From contig NZ_CP083956.1 of assembly GCF_006442795.2 (NCBI RefSeq), forward strand, positions 2,829,501-2,893,500: a DNA stretch of 64,000 nt, in the 5' to 3' direction. The notes under the pieces were generated by a model. It was given only the letters and a program-made list of their open reading frames with translations, was not told the DNA's origin and made no database searches. The translations under genes and the position numbers were made by a program. The DNA is from Mesorhizobium sp. B1-1-8 (GTDB lineage: Bacteria; Pseudomonadota; Alphaproteobacteria; Rhizobiales; Rhizobiaceae). Shown one piece after another: positions 1 to 7,306 of this stretch (position 1 is the first letter of the stretch; every line of letters starts with the position of its first letter).

Positions 1-2
1 CT

Positions 3-12
3 TTTACGTAAA
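3..12. promoter_or_regulatory. Palindrome TTTACGTAAA upstream of the MerR gene
   Basis: A perfect 10-bp palindrome lies 116 bp before the MerR start codon, at the very edge of the window. Its TTTACGT half resembles what I recall of operators of LiuR-type MerR regulators (branched-chain amino acid and acyl-CoA catabolism). It may serve a gene outside the window. The assignment is inference. Confidence 0.35.
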
Positions 13-128
13 TGCCGTGCGACGCTGGCTCGGGGTCACGTGCCGATTCCGGCACATGACGGGGTTTTGATCGGAGGAAGGGCGACGCCGCTGGCGGCCA
101 TCGCGCTGACGTTCGGGATGGAGCGGGA

Positions 129-515
129 ATGCGGGAATATTACACGATCACCGAGCTGACGCGCGAATTCGACGTGTCGACGCGCACGCTTCGCTTCTAC
201 GAGGACGAAGGGCTGGTGCAGCCGATCAGGCGCGGCCGGACGCGGCTGTTCCGTCCGTCCGACCGGCATCTCATCCGCCAGATCATGCGGGGAAAAAGGC
301 TCGGCTTCTCGATCAACGAGATCCGCGAGATCATTCAGATGTACAAGGAGCCGCCCGGCGAGGTCGGCCAGCTCAAGCTGATGATCAGGCGCATTGAGGA
401 AAAGCGCGAGGATCTGAGGCAAAAGCGGCGCGATCTCGAAGAGACGCTTGCCGAACTGGATCAGGCCGAGGAGTCGTGCGTGGAGCGGCTGGCCGAGCTC
501 GGCGTGAATACATAG
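129..515 (+). CDS. MerR-family transcriptional regulator (LiuR-like)
   Basis: A 128-residue DNA-binding protein. The N-terminus (about residues 5-40) is a MerR winged helix-turn-helix (YTITELTREFDVSTRTLRFY, then EDEGL). A long charged helix follows (about 75-120, rich in E/K/R with the pattern RRIEEKREDLRQKRRD), the usual dimerisation coiled coil. There is no metal-binding cysteine cluster and no separate ligand domain. This short form resembles the MerR proteins that sit beside isovaleryl-CoA dehydrogenase genes in rhizobia, so a LiuR-type role in leucine or acyl-CoA catabolism is plausible, but the neighbouring catabolic genes would lie left of position 1. The ATG at 129 is preceded by GGAG at about 118-122. 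The family call is firm; the ligand is unknown. Confidence 0.85.
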   Translation: MREYYTITELTREFDVSTRTLRFYEDEGLVQPIRRGRTRLFRPSDRHLIRQIMRGKRLGFSINEIREIIQMYKEPPGEVGQLKLMIRRIEEKREDLRQKRRDLEETLAELDQAEESCVERLAELGVNT

Positions 516-563
516 GGATCCTGCATAGCGAACGTCGGCAGTTGGCCTGAGCGTCCTGAACTT

Positions 564-721
564 CGTCATCCTAGGGCGGAGCAAGGAGCGAAGCGACGCG
601 CGCAGACCCTAGGATCCATGCCGTGAAGCTAAAGCGTTGCAACGATTGCAGAATTCTGCGCCGTTGCGCTCGATGACGGAGGTTACGGCATGGATCCTCG
701 GGTCAAGCCCGAGGATGACGA
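564..721. repeat. Dispersed palindromic intergenic repeat (copy 1)
   Basis: The gap between the MerR gene and the convergent gene at 804 holds a hairpin-forming element. The left arm (CGTCATCCTAGGGCGG, then CCTAGGATCCATGCCGT at 606-623) is mirrored by ACGGCATGGATCCTCGGG and CCGAGGATGACG at 685-720. The same sequence words recur in both arms of the larger inverted repeat at 14080-14432, so this is a dispersed repeat and not only a terminator. It lies between convergent genes, so it may also act as a bidirectional terminator. Confidence 0.8.
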
Positions 722-803
722 CATTCGGAACGTTTCGGCCAATCGCCGAGGTCTTCGATCTTGTTTCCTAGCGACCTGCTGATGGGAGCCGAGCCGAGCC
801 AAC

Positions 804-1283
804 TCAAATCCACCGCCGCACTCGCTTGGCGTAGTCACGGTATTTCTTGCCGAACTTTGCCGCCAGCATCTTTTCTTCTTTCTCGATCGCCATCTTCTGC
901 GTCGCGAAGCTGGCGATGAAGGCGAACAGCAGGAACCAGGCGATACCGGTGATGAAGGCGACGCCGATCAGAAGCAGCGTATTGGCGAGATACATCGGGT
1001 TGCGGGTGATGCCGAACGGGCCCGACGTCACCAGATGGTCCGGCTCGGCGTTGGGATCGAGCGTCGTCCTGGCGCGGATCATTGTGCGGATCGCGGTGAC
1101 CCAGAGCGCGGCGACGCCGAACAGGGCCACCCAGCCGACGCCGAACAAAAGGCCGCCAAAAATGTCGCCGATCCACGGCAGCGGATAGAGCATGCCGAGT
1201 ACGATGCTGGCGACGATCGCCACGACGTAGATCACCGGCGGCCAGGGGATGATCCCATGCTTGGGCTTGGTCGTGCCGGTCAT
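804..1283 (-). CDS. Isoprenylcysteine carboxylmethyltransferase-family membrane protein
   Basis: A 159-residue integral membrane protein with about four hydrophobic segments (near residues 14-32, 40-65, 100-118 and 118-135). The C-terminal half carries the ICMT/PEMT-like S-adenosylmethionine signature: GPFGITRNPMYLA around residues 88-100, then KMAIEKEEKMLAAKFGKKYRDY near 130-153. Family members methylate small or lipid substrates at the membrane; the bacterial substrate is generally unknown. The start codon overlaps the stop of the upstream gene by 4 bp (ATGA at 1280-1283), so the two are translationally coupled. The family call is good; the substrate is not predictable. Confidence 0.8.
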   Translation of the reverse strand: MTGTTKPKHGIIPWPPVIYVVAIVASIVLGMLYPLPWIGDIFGGLLFGVGWVALFGVAALWVTAIRTMIRARTTLDPNAEPDHLVTSGPFGITRNPMYLANTLLLIGVAFITGIAWFLLFAFIASFATQKMAIEKEEKMLAAKFGKKYRDYAKRVRRWI

Positions 1284-2281
1284 TGCTGCCCTCCCTCCAT
1301 CTTGCTTTCGGTCGCGGCGGTGCAGGTGCTCGCGAGATCCTCAAGATGCGATTTCCAGATGCTGGTCTGGTCGTTGCCGTAGAGTTTGTCGAGCGATCCT
1401 TCGCCCTTCAGCGTGTCCAGCATGCAGCCACAATAGCTGGAACAGAAGTTGGTGTCCCGCTGCTGTTCGCATTGCGCCTGGCAGGCCGGCAGGAAGCCGG
1501 CTTCCTTGTCCTGGGGGGCGGCCGGCATGACCTGCGAAAACAGCCAGACCGAGCCGAACAGCAGCGGCTGGTGGATCAGGTAGAAGGCGAGGCTGTGCTG
1601 GCCGATGAAGGTGAGCGGGCGCGACCAGCGGCCGGGCGTCAGGGCGCCCAGCCGGGCAAGCAGGCCGGAAGCGGAAGCGAACTTTGCCACGGCAATGCCG
1701 GCGAGCACCGCGCCGAACCAGGGGAACAGCGGCACATAGTCGTTGGAGCGCGGGTTGGTCGCCGAAAGGCCGACCCACCACAGCCACGGGTGGTCGAAGA
1801 ACTCCGATCGCAGATAGAAAGGCGCCGCGATGACGAGCGCTGCAACAATTGCCGTCAGCAGCGCCGGCAGCCTGAGAAAAGCGAGGCCGAGCAGGCTCGC
1901 CAGCGCGATCTCATGCAGGATGCCGAAAAAGATGAAGCCGTCCGGCGTGACAAACCAGGTGACGGCCGAGATGGCGATCGCCGCCCCGGCGACCATGGCA
2001 AACCGCGTCCAGAAGCCGGGCCAGCGGATCTGCCGGCCATGGGCAAGGAACAGGCTGACGCCGACCAGGAACAGGAAGGTCGAGGCGATGCAGCGGGCGT
2101 AGATTTTCCACCAGCCGAAAGCGGTCAGGCCGGGGTCGGTATAGCCGAAATTCTCGAGATCCCAGGTGAAATGGTAGCTCGCCATGGCGATCAGCGCGAT
2201 GCCGCGCAGGATGTCGATGGCGATGATGCGGCGCTGCTTCGGTGCGTCCTGAGCGGGTTCGCTCGTCGTCTCCATGCTCAT
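1280..2281 (-). CDS. DUF1624-type membrane acyltransferase-like protein
   Basis: A 333-residue polytopic membrane protein. The N-terminal DILRGIALIAMASYHFTWDL (about residues 23-42) is the hallmark of the DUF1624 / heparan-alpha-glucosaminide acetyltransferase-like group, in which a membrane-embedded histidine (here in SYHFTWD) is proposed to take part in acyl transfer. About eight to nine further hydrophobic segments follow up to residue 250. The last 80 residues (from about 255) are soluble and contain CQAQCEQQ and CSSYCGC pairs, an unusual Cys-rich tail that could form disulfides or bind metal. It forms a two-gene operon with the methyltransferase-like gene downstream. The start ATG at 2281 faces the MFS gene, so the promoters are divergent within about 230 bp. 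Confidence 0.75.
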   Translation of the reverse strand: MSMETTSEPAQDAPKQRRIIAIDILRGIALIAMASYHFTWDLENFGYTDPGLTAFGWWKIYARCIASTFLFLVGVSLFLAHGRQIRWPGFWTRFAMVAGAAIAISAVTWFVTPDGFIFFGILHEIALASLLGLAFLRLPALLTAIVAALVIAAPFYLRSEFFDHPWLWWVGLSATNPRSNDYVPLFPWFGAVLAGIAVAKFASASGLLARLGALTPGRWSRPLTFIGQHSLAFYLIHQPLLFGSVWLFSQVMPAAPQDKEAGFLPACQAQCEQQRDTNFCSSYCGCMLDTLKGEGSLDKLYGNDQTSIWKSHLEDLASTCTAATESKMEGGQQ

Positions 2282-2513
2282 GATCTCGCGTTCCGATTCA
2301 GTCGTGCCAAACGACTATCACGGTTCAAGCCGGCAACAGAAGGTGGCGTTAGGGCAGATCCTCATCGGGCGGGCGGCATGGCAAACTGCTTTAGGCCAGC
2401 AGCGGAAAGCCTTTGGCGGGTTTCGCTTTTCGGCTCGCGGGGGTCGGTTTCCTGCTACCGGCAAGCCAGTGGTCCGGCCAGATTTGGCCGGCGATTCCCG
2501 TCTCGGAGGGCTG

Positions 2514-3713
2514 ATGTCCACCCACGTGCGCCATCCGATCTGGCTTCCCGCCTTGCGGCCTGCCGACGCGCGCACCTTCGCCTCGCTCTATGCGGTCGAA
2601 TCCTTCGCCCGCGCCACCATCTCCAGCGTCATTCCGATCCAGGCCTATGAGATCCTGCACAACGAGCAGATCGTCTCGATCCTCTACACCGTCGTCTCGC
2701 TGCTCGGGCTGTCGGTGACGCTGTTCATGCCGATGCTGATCCGCCGCTTTGCCCGGCGCTGGGTCTATACGGCCGGCTGCCTGCTGCTGGCGCTCGGCTC
2801 GGTCTTCTTCGTCACCCATACGCTAGCCGGGCAACTCGCCGGCATGCTGTGCCGGGTGATGGGCGCCAGCGCGCTCTCGATCACGCTCAACCTTTACATC
2901 ATGGACCACATCCGCAAGACCGATTTCATGCAGTCGGAATCGCTGCGCATGGCGTGGTCGATGTTTGCCTGGACGGGCGGGCCGACGCTCGGCATTGTCC
3001 TCTACACGCATTTCGGCATCTACGCCGCGCAAGGTGCGGTCGTGGTCTTTGCCTTGGCGCTGCTTGCGCTGTTCTGGACCTACCGGCTGAGCGACAACCC
3101 GTCGATCCGTCCGGGCAAGAGCCGGCCCGCCAATCCGCTCGCCAATATCGGTCGCTTCATCGCGCAGCCGAGATTGCGGCTTGCCTGGCTGATCGCCTTC
3201 GGCCGCTCCTGCTTCTGGACGACGTTCTTCGTCTACGGTCCGCTGTTCATGGTGATCACCGGGGAAGGCAAGCTTGCCGGCGGGCTGCTGGTGTCGGCAG
3301 GCAACGCGCTTTTGTTCACCGCGATTTTTTGGGGCAAGGCCGGAAAGCGGTTCGGCGGGCGGCGGACCATGACCTTCGCCTATTTCGCCATGGCGGCGAT
3401 GCTTTTCGCGGCAGGCGGCGTCGGCGAAGCCGTGCCGCTGCTCACCGCCGCCTTCCTGCTCTGCGGCGCGCTCTTCACTATCGCGCTCGACGCGCTGGGC
3501 TCGACCGCCTTCATGCGCTCCGTCAGGTCCTATGAAAAGGCGCAGATGGCGGCGGTCTACCGCACTTATCTCGATTTCTCCGAGTTGACGCCGCCGCTGG
3601 TCTATTCGGTGGTGCTGTCCTTCTTCGGCCTCGGATCGGTGTTCGTCACGCTCGGCCTGTTGGCCGTCGCATGCGGCTTCGTCACCTGGCGCTATTTGCC
3701 GAGGTCGCTTTGA
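2514..3713 (+). CDS. MFS transporter
   Basis: A 399-residue major facilitator protein with about 12 hydrophobic segments and a charged loop after TM2 (MLIRRFARRWVY), the position of MFS motif A. I chose the ATG at 2514 because a clear Shine-Dalgarno GGAGGG sits at 2505-2510 and because the longer upstream frame is basic and lacks family character. The substrate cannot be read from the sequence. It is transcribed away from the DUF1624-type gene; the gap at 2282-2513 holds both promoters. Nothing ties it to the riboswitch-controlled cluster downstream. Confidence 0.85.
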   Translation: MSTHVRHPIWLPALRPADARTFASLYAVESFARATISSVIPIQAYEILHNEQIVSILYTVVSLLGLSVTLFMPMLIRRFARRWVYTAGCLLLALGSVFFVTHTLAGQLAGMLCRVMGASALSITLNLYIMDHIRKTDFMQSESLRMAWSMFAWTGGPTLGIVLYTHFGIYAAQGAVVVFALALLALFWTYRLSDNPSIRPGKSRPANPLANIGRFIAQPRLRLAWLIAFGRSCFWTTFFVYGPLFMVITGEGKLAGGLLVSAGNALLFTAIFWGKAGKRFGGRRTMTFAYFAMAAMLFAAGGVGEAVPLLTAAFLLCGALFTIALDALGSTAFMRSVRSYEKAQMAAVYRTYLDFSELTPPLVYSVVLSFFGLGSVFVTLGLLAVACGFVTWRYLPRSL

Positions 3714-3816
3714 TCGGAGAGCGGCAATTACGCGGCCGCATTGTGGCTTGCGGGCGCCGCCCTTAAGATCCGTTCGTCATCGCCGGCGGTTGCGTCGGCT
3801 GCTCAGGGCTGCGCGC

Positions 3817-4503
3817 ATGCAAGCAAGAACGATGTCGCTGACCGAGGAACTGGTCGCCCGCTGTTTTCGGCAGGTCGAGGACAGCGGACCGGACCCGCAT
3901 GCCGCGCATCTGGACGATGCCGACTACGACGCGATGCTGGATGCGCTGGAGCCCGAACTTCCCGCCACAGAACCAGTCTGGCTGTTCGGCTACGGCTCGC
4001 TGATCTGGAAGCCAGAGATCGAGCATGTCGAGGAGCGGGTGGCGGTGGCGCGGGGCTGGCATCGCTCCTTCTGCATGAACATGACACGCTGGCGCGGCAC
4101 CAGGGAGCAACCGGGCCTGATGATGGCGCTCGACCGGGGCGGCCAATGCAAGGGGGTCGCTTTCCGGCTGGGCGATGGCGACCGGCGCCGGCAACTCGAC
4201 AGGCTTCTGAGGCGCGAAGTGACGTTGAAGCCGACGAGCTACCATCCCCGCCTGCTAAGGCTGGCAAGCGACAGCGGGCCGCTGCGGGCGCTGGCCTTCG
4301 TCATCAACCGCAACGGCACCACCTATGCCGGCCCTCTCGACGAAGGCGAGGTGGTGGAAAGGCTGGCAACCTCCTGCGGCCATTGGGGTTCGGGTGCCGA
4401 CTATCTCTACAACACCGTGAAGAACCTCGAGGAACGCGGCATCCACGACACCCATCTGTGGCGGCTGCAGCAGCTCGTGGCCGTCAGGATCGCCGCCTCG
4501 TAG
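3817..4503 (+). CDS. ChaC-like gamma-glutamylcyclotransferase
   Basis: About 228 residues. The ChaC/GGCT fold is shown by FGYGSLIWKP (residues about 57-66, the glycine-rich substrate loop), WHRSFCMNMTRWRGT and a C-terminal LYNTVKNLEERGIHD that matches the end of ChaC proteins. ChaC enzymes release 5-oxoproline from glutathione, giving Cys-Gly, in the cytosol. The start is uncertain: ATG codons at 3817 and 3832 are both plausible and neither has a strong ribosome-binding site; an in-frame extension to 3748 looks non-coding. It stands alone, about 90 bp before the cobalamin riboswitch. Confidence 0.8.
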   Translation: MQARTMSLTEELVARCFRQVEDSGPDPHAAHLDDADYDAMLDALEPELPATEPVWLFGYGSLIWKPEIEHVEERVAVARGWHRSFCMNMTRWRGTREQPGLMMALDRGGQCKGVAFRLGDGDRRRQLDRLLRREVTLKPTSYHPRLLRLASDSGPLRALAFVINRNGTTYAGPLDEGEVVERLATSCGHWGSGADYLYNTVKNLEERGIHDTHLWRLQQLVAVRIAAS

Positions 4504-4589
4504 CGCAGCAACCGGTGGCGCAATCCAGCCGCACGGTGACGGAATTTGGTTTGCCGGCCCCAACGATTCTGCCTATAGTCGTCCTTGTC

Positions 4590-4770
4590 GTCGGTTCCGT
4601 TTTTGGGACGAAGAGGGAATGCGGTGCGGACAAATCCTGTCCAATGCCGTTGCTGCCCCCGCAACTGTGTGCGGTAGTCCTCTCCATTAGACCACTGGGG
4701 AAAGTCCTCGGGAAGGTGGGGAAGGGCGCTGATCCGCGAGCCAGGAGACCTGCCGGCGACAGGAAACTGA
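4590..4770 (+). promoter_or_regulatory. Adenosylcobalamin riboswitch
   Basis: The leader before cbtB carries the conserved cobalamin-aptamer blocks in order: GAAGAGGGAATGCGGTGCGG (about 4608-4627), GCTGCCCCCGCAACTGTG (about 4650-4667), CACTGGGGAAAG (about 4692), GGGAAGGTGGGGAAGG (about 4711-4726), GCTGATCCGCGAGCC and the B12 box AGCCAGGAGACCTGCC at about 4739-4754. Order and spacing match the class I riboswitch. It should lower expression of cbtB and the genes behind it when adenosylcobalamin is abundant. Outer boundaries are approximate. Confidence 0.95.
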
Positions 4771-4778
4771 CTTACGTG

Positions 4779-4801
4779 CCCTCGGGTGGAGGGTGAAAGG
4801 A
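4779..4801 (+). promoter_or_regulatory. Probable expression-platform hairpin and cbtB ribosome-binding site
   Basis: CCCTC (4779-4783) can pair with GAGGG (4789-4793) just before the GAAAGGA Shine-Dalgarno (about 4795-4801), 6 nt from the cbtB ATG. A 5-bp hairpin abutting the ribosome-binding site, with no U-run, suggests that the riboswitch controls translation initiation rather than transcription termination. This is inference from position. Confidence 0.5.
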
Positions 4802-4807
4802 CAAGCT

Positions 4808-4987
4808 ATGGCTACCGCTTCCGTTTCTCTCGGCGCCTCCGTCTCCTCGCAGTCGCGCTTCATACAGCTCGCTCTCGCGGCACTGCTCGGCGTCTTCGTC
4901 GTCGGCTTTGTCGGCTTCTCGCATATCGATGCGGTCCACAACGCTGCCCACGACTATCGCCATTCGATGGCGTTTCCCTGCCACTGA
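4808..4987 (+). CDS. cbtB: CbtB, cobalt transporter small subunit
   Basis: A 59-residue single-pass membrane protein. One hydrophobic helix (about residues 19-40) is followed by the CbtB C-terminal signature HNAAHDYRHSMAFPCH, with three histidines and a cysteine as likely metal ligands. CbtA/CbtB are the predicted cobalt transporter of alphaproteobacteria, defined by their association with B12 riboswitches. The ATG at 4808 is chosen over an ATG 15 bp upstream because GAAAGGA is spaced 6 nt before it and the upstream ATG falls inside the ribosome-binding site. It is the first gene of the riboswitch-controlled operon cbtB-cbtA-cobP-cobO. Confidence 0.92.
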   Translation: MATASVSLGASVSSQSRFIQLALAALLGVFVVGFVGFSHIDAVHNAAHDYRHSMAFPCH

Positions 4988-5002
4988 CGCGGATCTGACA
5001 TC

Positions 5003-5803
5003 ATGAACCTGTTTCGCAACGTCGTGTTCGTCGCGGCGATCGCGGGGCTCGTGGCCGGCGTCGTTCTCGCCTGCATGCAGGCCTATGCGACAGTGCCGCT
5101 GATCCTCAAGGCGGAAGTCTATGAAAAAGCCGGCGGCGGCCATCATCACGACCACGCTGCCGCGCCTGCCGCAACCGGCAATGCCATGAGTTCAGCCGCG
5201 CCGGCGGAAAACGCCATGAGCTCTATCGCGCCGGCTCCGGCGGAAGCGGCTGCTCCGGCCGAAGACGAGGGCTGGACGCCCGCCGACGGCTTCGAGCGCT
5301 TCGCCTTCAACGTCGTCGCCAACATCGTCACCGGCATCGGTTTTGCGCTGATCCTCGTCGCGGTGTCGGAGTTTGCCGGCGGCATCGGCAGCTGGCGCCA
5401 GGGGGTGTTCTGGGGCCTTGCCGGTTTCGCCGTGTTCACGCTGGCCCCTGGTCTCGGCCTGCCTCCCGAGCTGCCGGCGATGCCGGTCGCCGAGTTGCCG
5501 CCGCGCCAGATCTGGTGGGTCTCGACGGTGGCGGCGACCGCGATCGGCCTCGGGCTGATCGCCTTCCGCAAATCGCTGCCGCTGACGATCCTTGGCGTCG
5601 TGCTGATTGTGGCGCCGCACATTGTCGGCGCGCCGCAGCCCGACAGCTTCGAGACGGCAATCCCGGAAGGGTTGCACCGTCAGTTTGTGGTGGCGGTGAC
5701 GCTCACCGATCTGGTGTTCTGGCTGGTGCTGGGCGCTGTCGCCGGCGTGGTGCGCAGCCGCTTCACCGGCGCGGGGGCCAGCCTGCGCGACAGCTTTGCC
5801 TGA
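5003..5803 (+). CDS. cbtA: CbtA, cobalt transporter subunit
   Basis: A 266-residue membrane protein with about six hydrophobic segments. After the first segment (residues 6-28) comes a His-rich periplasmic loop, GGGHHHDHAA, near residues 46-55, and an Ala/Pro-rich linker (about 55-85) with a near-duplicated word NAMSSAAPAE / NAMSSIAPAP. The rest matches the CbtA pattern of paired helices. It would form the cobalt-translocating unit with CbtB, feeding corrin synthesis. It starts 15 bp after cbtB and ends overlapping cobP by 8 bp, so the whole block is probably one transcript under the riboswitch. Confidence 0.9.
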   Translation: MNLFRNVVFVAAIAGLVAGVVLACMQAYATVPLILKAEVYEKAGGGHHHDHAAAPAATGNAMSSAAPAENAMSSIAPAPAEAAAPAEDEGWTPADGFERFAFNVVANIVTGIGFALILVAVSEFAGGIGSWRQGVFWGLAGFAVFTLAPGLGLPPELPAMPVAELPPRQIWWVSTVAATAIGLGLIAFRKSLPLTILGVVLIVAPHIVGAPQPDSFETAIPEGLHRQFVVAVTLTDLVFWLVLGAVAGVVRSRFTGAGASLRDSFA

Positions 5804-6317
5804 TCGCGCCACGGGTCAGCTGACCTTCATCATCGGCGGTGCGCGCTCCGGCAAGAGCGCGCATGCCGAAACGCTGGTGACGGCGCGGCCACCGCCTTGG
5901 GCCTATATCGCCACCGCGCAAGCCTATGACGACGAGATGGGCGAGCGCATCGCACTGCATCGCTCGCGGCGCGGCGAAGGCTGGGTGACAGTGGACGCGC
6001 CGCTCGATCTGTCCGGCGCGCTCGAAGCCTTGCCCGACAACCAGCCGGTGCTGGTCGACTGCCTGACCTTGTGGCTGACCAACCACATGCTCGCAGAGCA
6101 CGATATCGAGGCCGAATGCGGGCGGCTCGTCGACGTTCTGTCGCGGCCATGCGGACCGTGGTTCGTGGTGTCAAACGAAGTCGGGCTCGGCATCGTGCCG
6201 GACAATGCACTGGCGCGCCGGTTTCGTGATGCCGCCGGCCGGCTCAACCAGCAGGTTGCCGCGATTGCCGATACGGTGCTGCTGATGGTGGCAGGACTGC
6301 CGCTCAAGGTTAAGTGA
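5796..6317 (+). CDS. cobP: Bifunctional adenosylcobinamide kinase / guanylyltransferase
   Basis: A 173-residue cytosolic enzyme (CobP/CobU) that phosphorylates adenosylcobinamide and transfers GMP to it in the nucleotide-loop assembly branch of cobalamin synthesis. The P-loop is FIIGGARSGKSAHAE (about residues 11-25); the CobU block VLVDCLTLWLTN lies near residues 88-99 and VVSNEVGLGIVP near 125-136. The best start is TTG at 5796, which overlaps the cbtA stop by 8 bp; the P-loop is too close to the N-terminus for a much later start. It belongs to the riboswitch operon. Confidence 0.93.
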   Translation: MPDRATGQLTFIIGGARSGKSAHAETLVTARPPPWAYIATAQAYDDEMGERIALHRSRRGEGWVTVDAPLDLSGALEALPDNQPVLVDCLTLWLTNHMLAEHDIEAECGRLVDVLSRPCGPWFVVSNEVGLGIVPDNALARRFRDAAGRLNQQVAAIADTVLLMVAGLPLKVK

Positions 6318-6318
6318 C

Positions 6319-6948
6319 ATGGCCGGGATCGAAGACAAGACCACTGAAGATAAGGAAGCCGAACGCCATCGCGCCAAGATGGCCAGGCGCAAGGCGGTGC
6401 AGGACGCCGAGGTGGCTGGCAAGACGATCGAGAAGGGCCTGCTGATCGTCAACACCGGACCCGGCAAGGGCAAGACCACCGCGGCCTTCGGGCTGGCGCT
6501 CAGGATGCTCGGCTACGGCAAACGCGTCGGCGTTGTCCAGTTCATCAAGGGCAAATGGCACACGGGCGAAAAGGACGCCTTCGCCGCTTTCGGCGATCGC
6601 ATCGTCTGGCACGCCATGGGCGAGGGGTTCACCTGGGAGACGCAGGACCTGAAACGCGACATCGCCGCCGCCGAAGCCGCCTGGGCGAAGGCGCTGGAGC
6701 TGATGGTCGATCCGTCGATCAGCCTTGTGGTGCTCGATGAGCTTAACATTGCGCTGCGCTACGATTATCTCGATCTGGAGAAGGTAGTTGTGGCGCTCAA
6801 GGCGCGGCGGGAAGGCCTTCATGTCGTCGTCACCGGCCGCAACGCCAAGCCGGCGCTTGTCGAGGCGGCCGATCTGGTCACCGAGATGGGGCTGACCAAG
6901 CACCATTTTTCGGCGGGCGTGAAAGCCCAGCAGGGTATCGAATTCTAG
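6319..6948 (+). CDS. cobO: Cob(I)yrinic acid a,c-diamide adenosyltransferase (CobO/BtuR)
   Basis: A 209-residue corrinoid adenosyltransferase of the CobA/BtuR/CobO type. The P-loop is NTGPGKGKTT at residues 45-54, later LVVLDELNIAL near residues 136-146, and the end carries the family pattern GRNAKPALVEAADLVTEM. It adds the 5'-deoxyadenosyl group to cob(I)yrinic acid a,c-diamide in the aerobic pathway. The ATG is 1 bp after the cobP stop, so it is co-transcribed. Length and motifs are ordinary for the family. Confidence 0.95.
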   Translation: MAGIEDKTTEDKEAERHRAKMARRKAVQDAEVAGKTIEKGLLIVNTGPGKGKTTAAFGLALRMLGYGKRVGVVQFIKGKWHTGEKDAFAAFGDRIVWHAMGEGFTWETQDLKRDIAAAEAAWAKALELMVDPSISLVVLDELNIALRYDYLDLEKVVVALKARREGLHVVVTGRNAKPALVEAADLVTEMGLTKHHFSAGVKAQQGIEF

Positions 6949-6970
6949 TCACCTATCCCGGGGAAGTCCG

Positions 6971-7306
6971 TTGGAACAAGCGGTGATTGTCTGTCTTCTT
7001 TTGAGTGGCGGTCAGTTTGGGACGCCGCAAGAAAGGCAATCGATCCAAGTTCTTGAGGATCAGTTGCAGCAAGTCGTTTCAAATGCGGACGTCGGTGAGT
7101 TTGACGGCGACGAGTTTGGCGGGGGCGAGTGCACCCTCTATTTGTACGGGCCAGATGCCGAGAAACTTTTCGTCACCATTGAGCCTGTTTTGAAATCCTC
7201 GTTAGCTGCCGCTGGCGGTTATGCGATCAAAAGGTTTGGTTCAGCTGCCGACCCAAATGCGAAGGAAGTCCGTGTCTCCTGGCAAACTGGGCTACCGAGT
7301 CACTGA
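6971..7306 (+). CDS. Small protein of unknown function
   Basis: A 111-residue soluble protein with no family I recognise. The TTG start at 6971 has GGGGAAG just upstream (about 6959-6965). The sequence is acidic in the middle (residues about 42-58, with GEFDGDEFGGGE) and ends in a mixed alpha/beta-like pattern. Base and codon use differ from the neighbours: many A/T-ending codons, and lower GC than the flanking cob genes, which suggests recent acquisition. It sits inside the cobalamin cluster and its 3' end overlaps the convergent cbiB by 7 bp. A small immunity-type protein is one possibility, but nothing specific supports it. Confidence 0.55.
   Translation: MEQAVIVCLLLSGGQFGTPQERQSIQVLEDQLQQVVSNADVGEFDGDEFGGGECTLYLYGPDAEKLFVTIEPVLKSSLAAAGGYAIKRFGSAADPNAKEVRVSWQTGLPSH

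Noticed and set aside
1283..2650. A 455-codon plus-strand frame opposite the DUF1624-type gene
   Set aside because: Arg/Pro/Gln-rich shadow of a GC-rich membrane-protein gene; no signal peptide, motif or ribosome-binding site.
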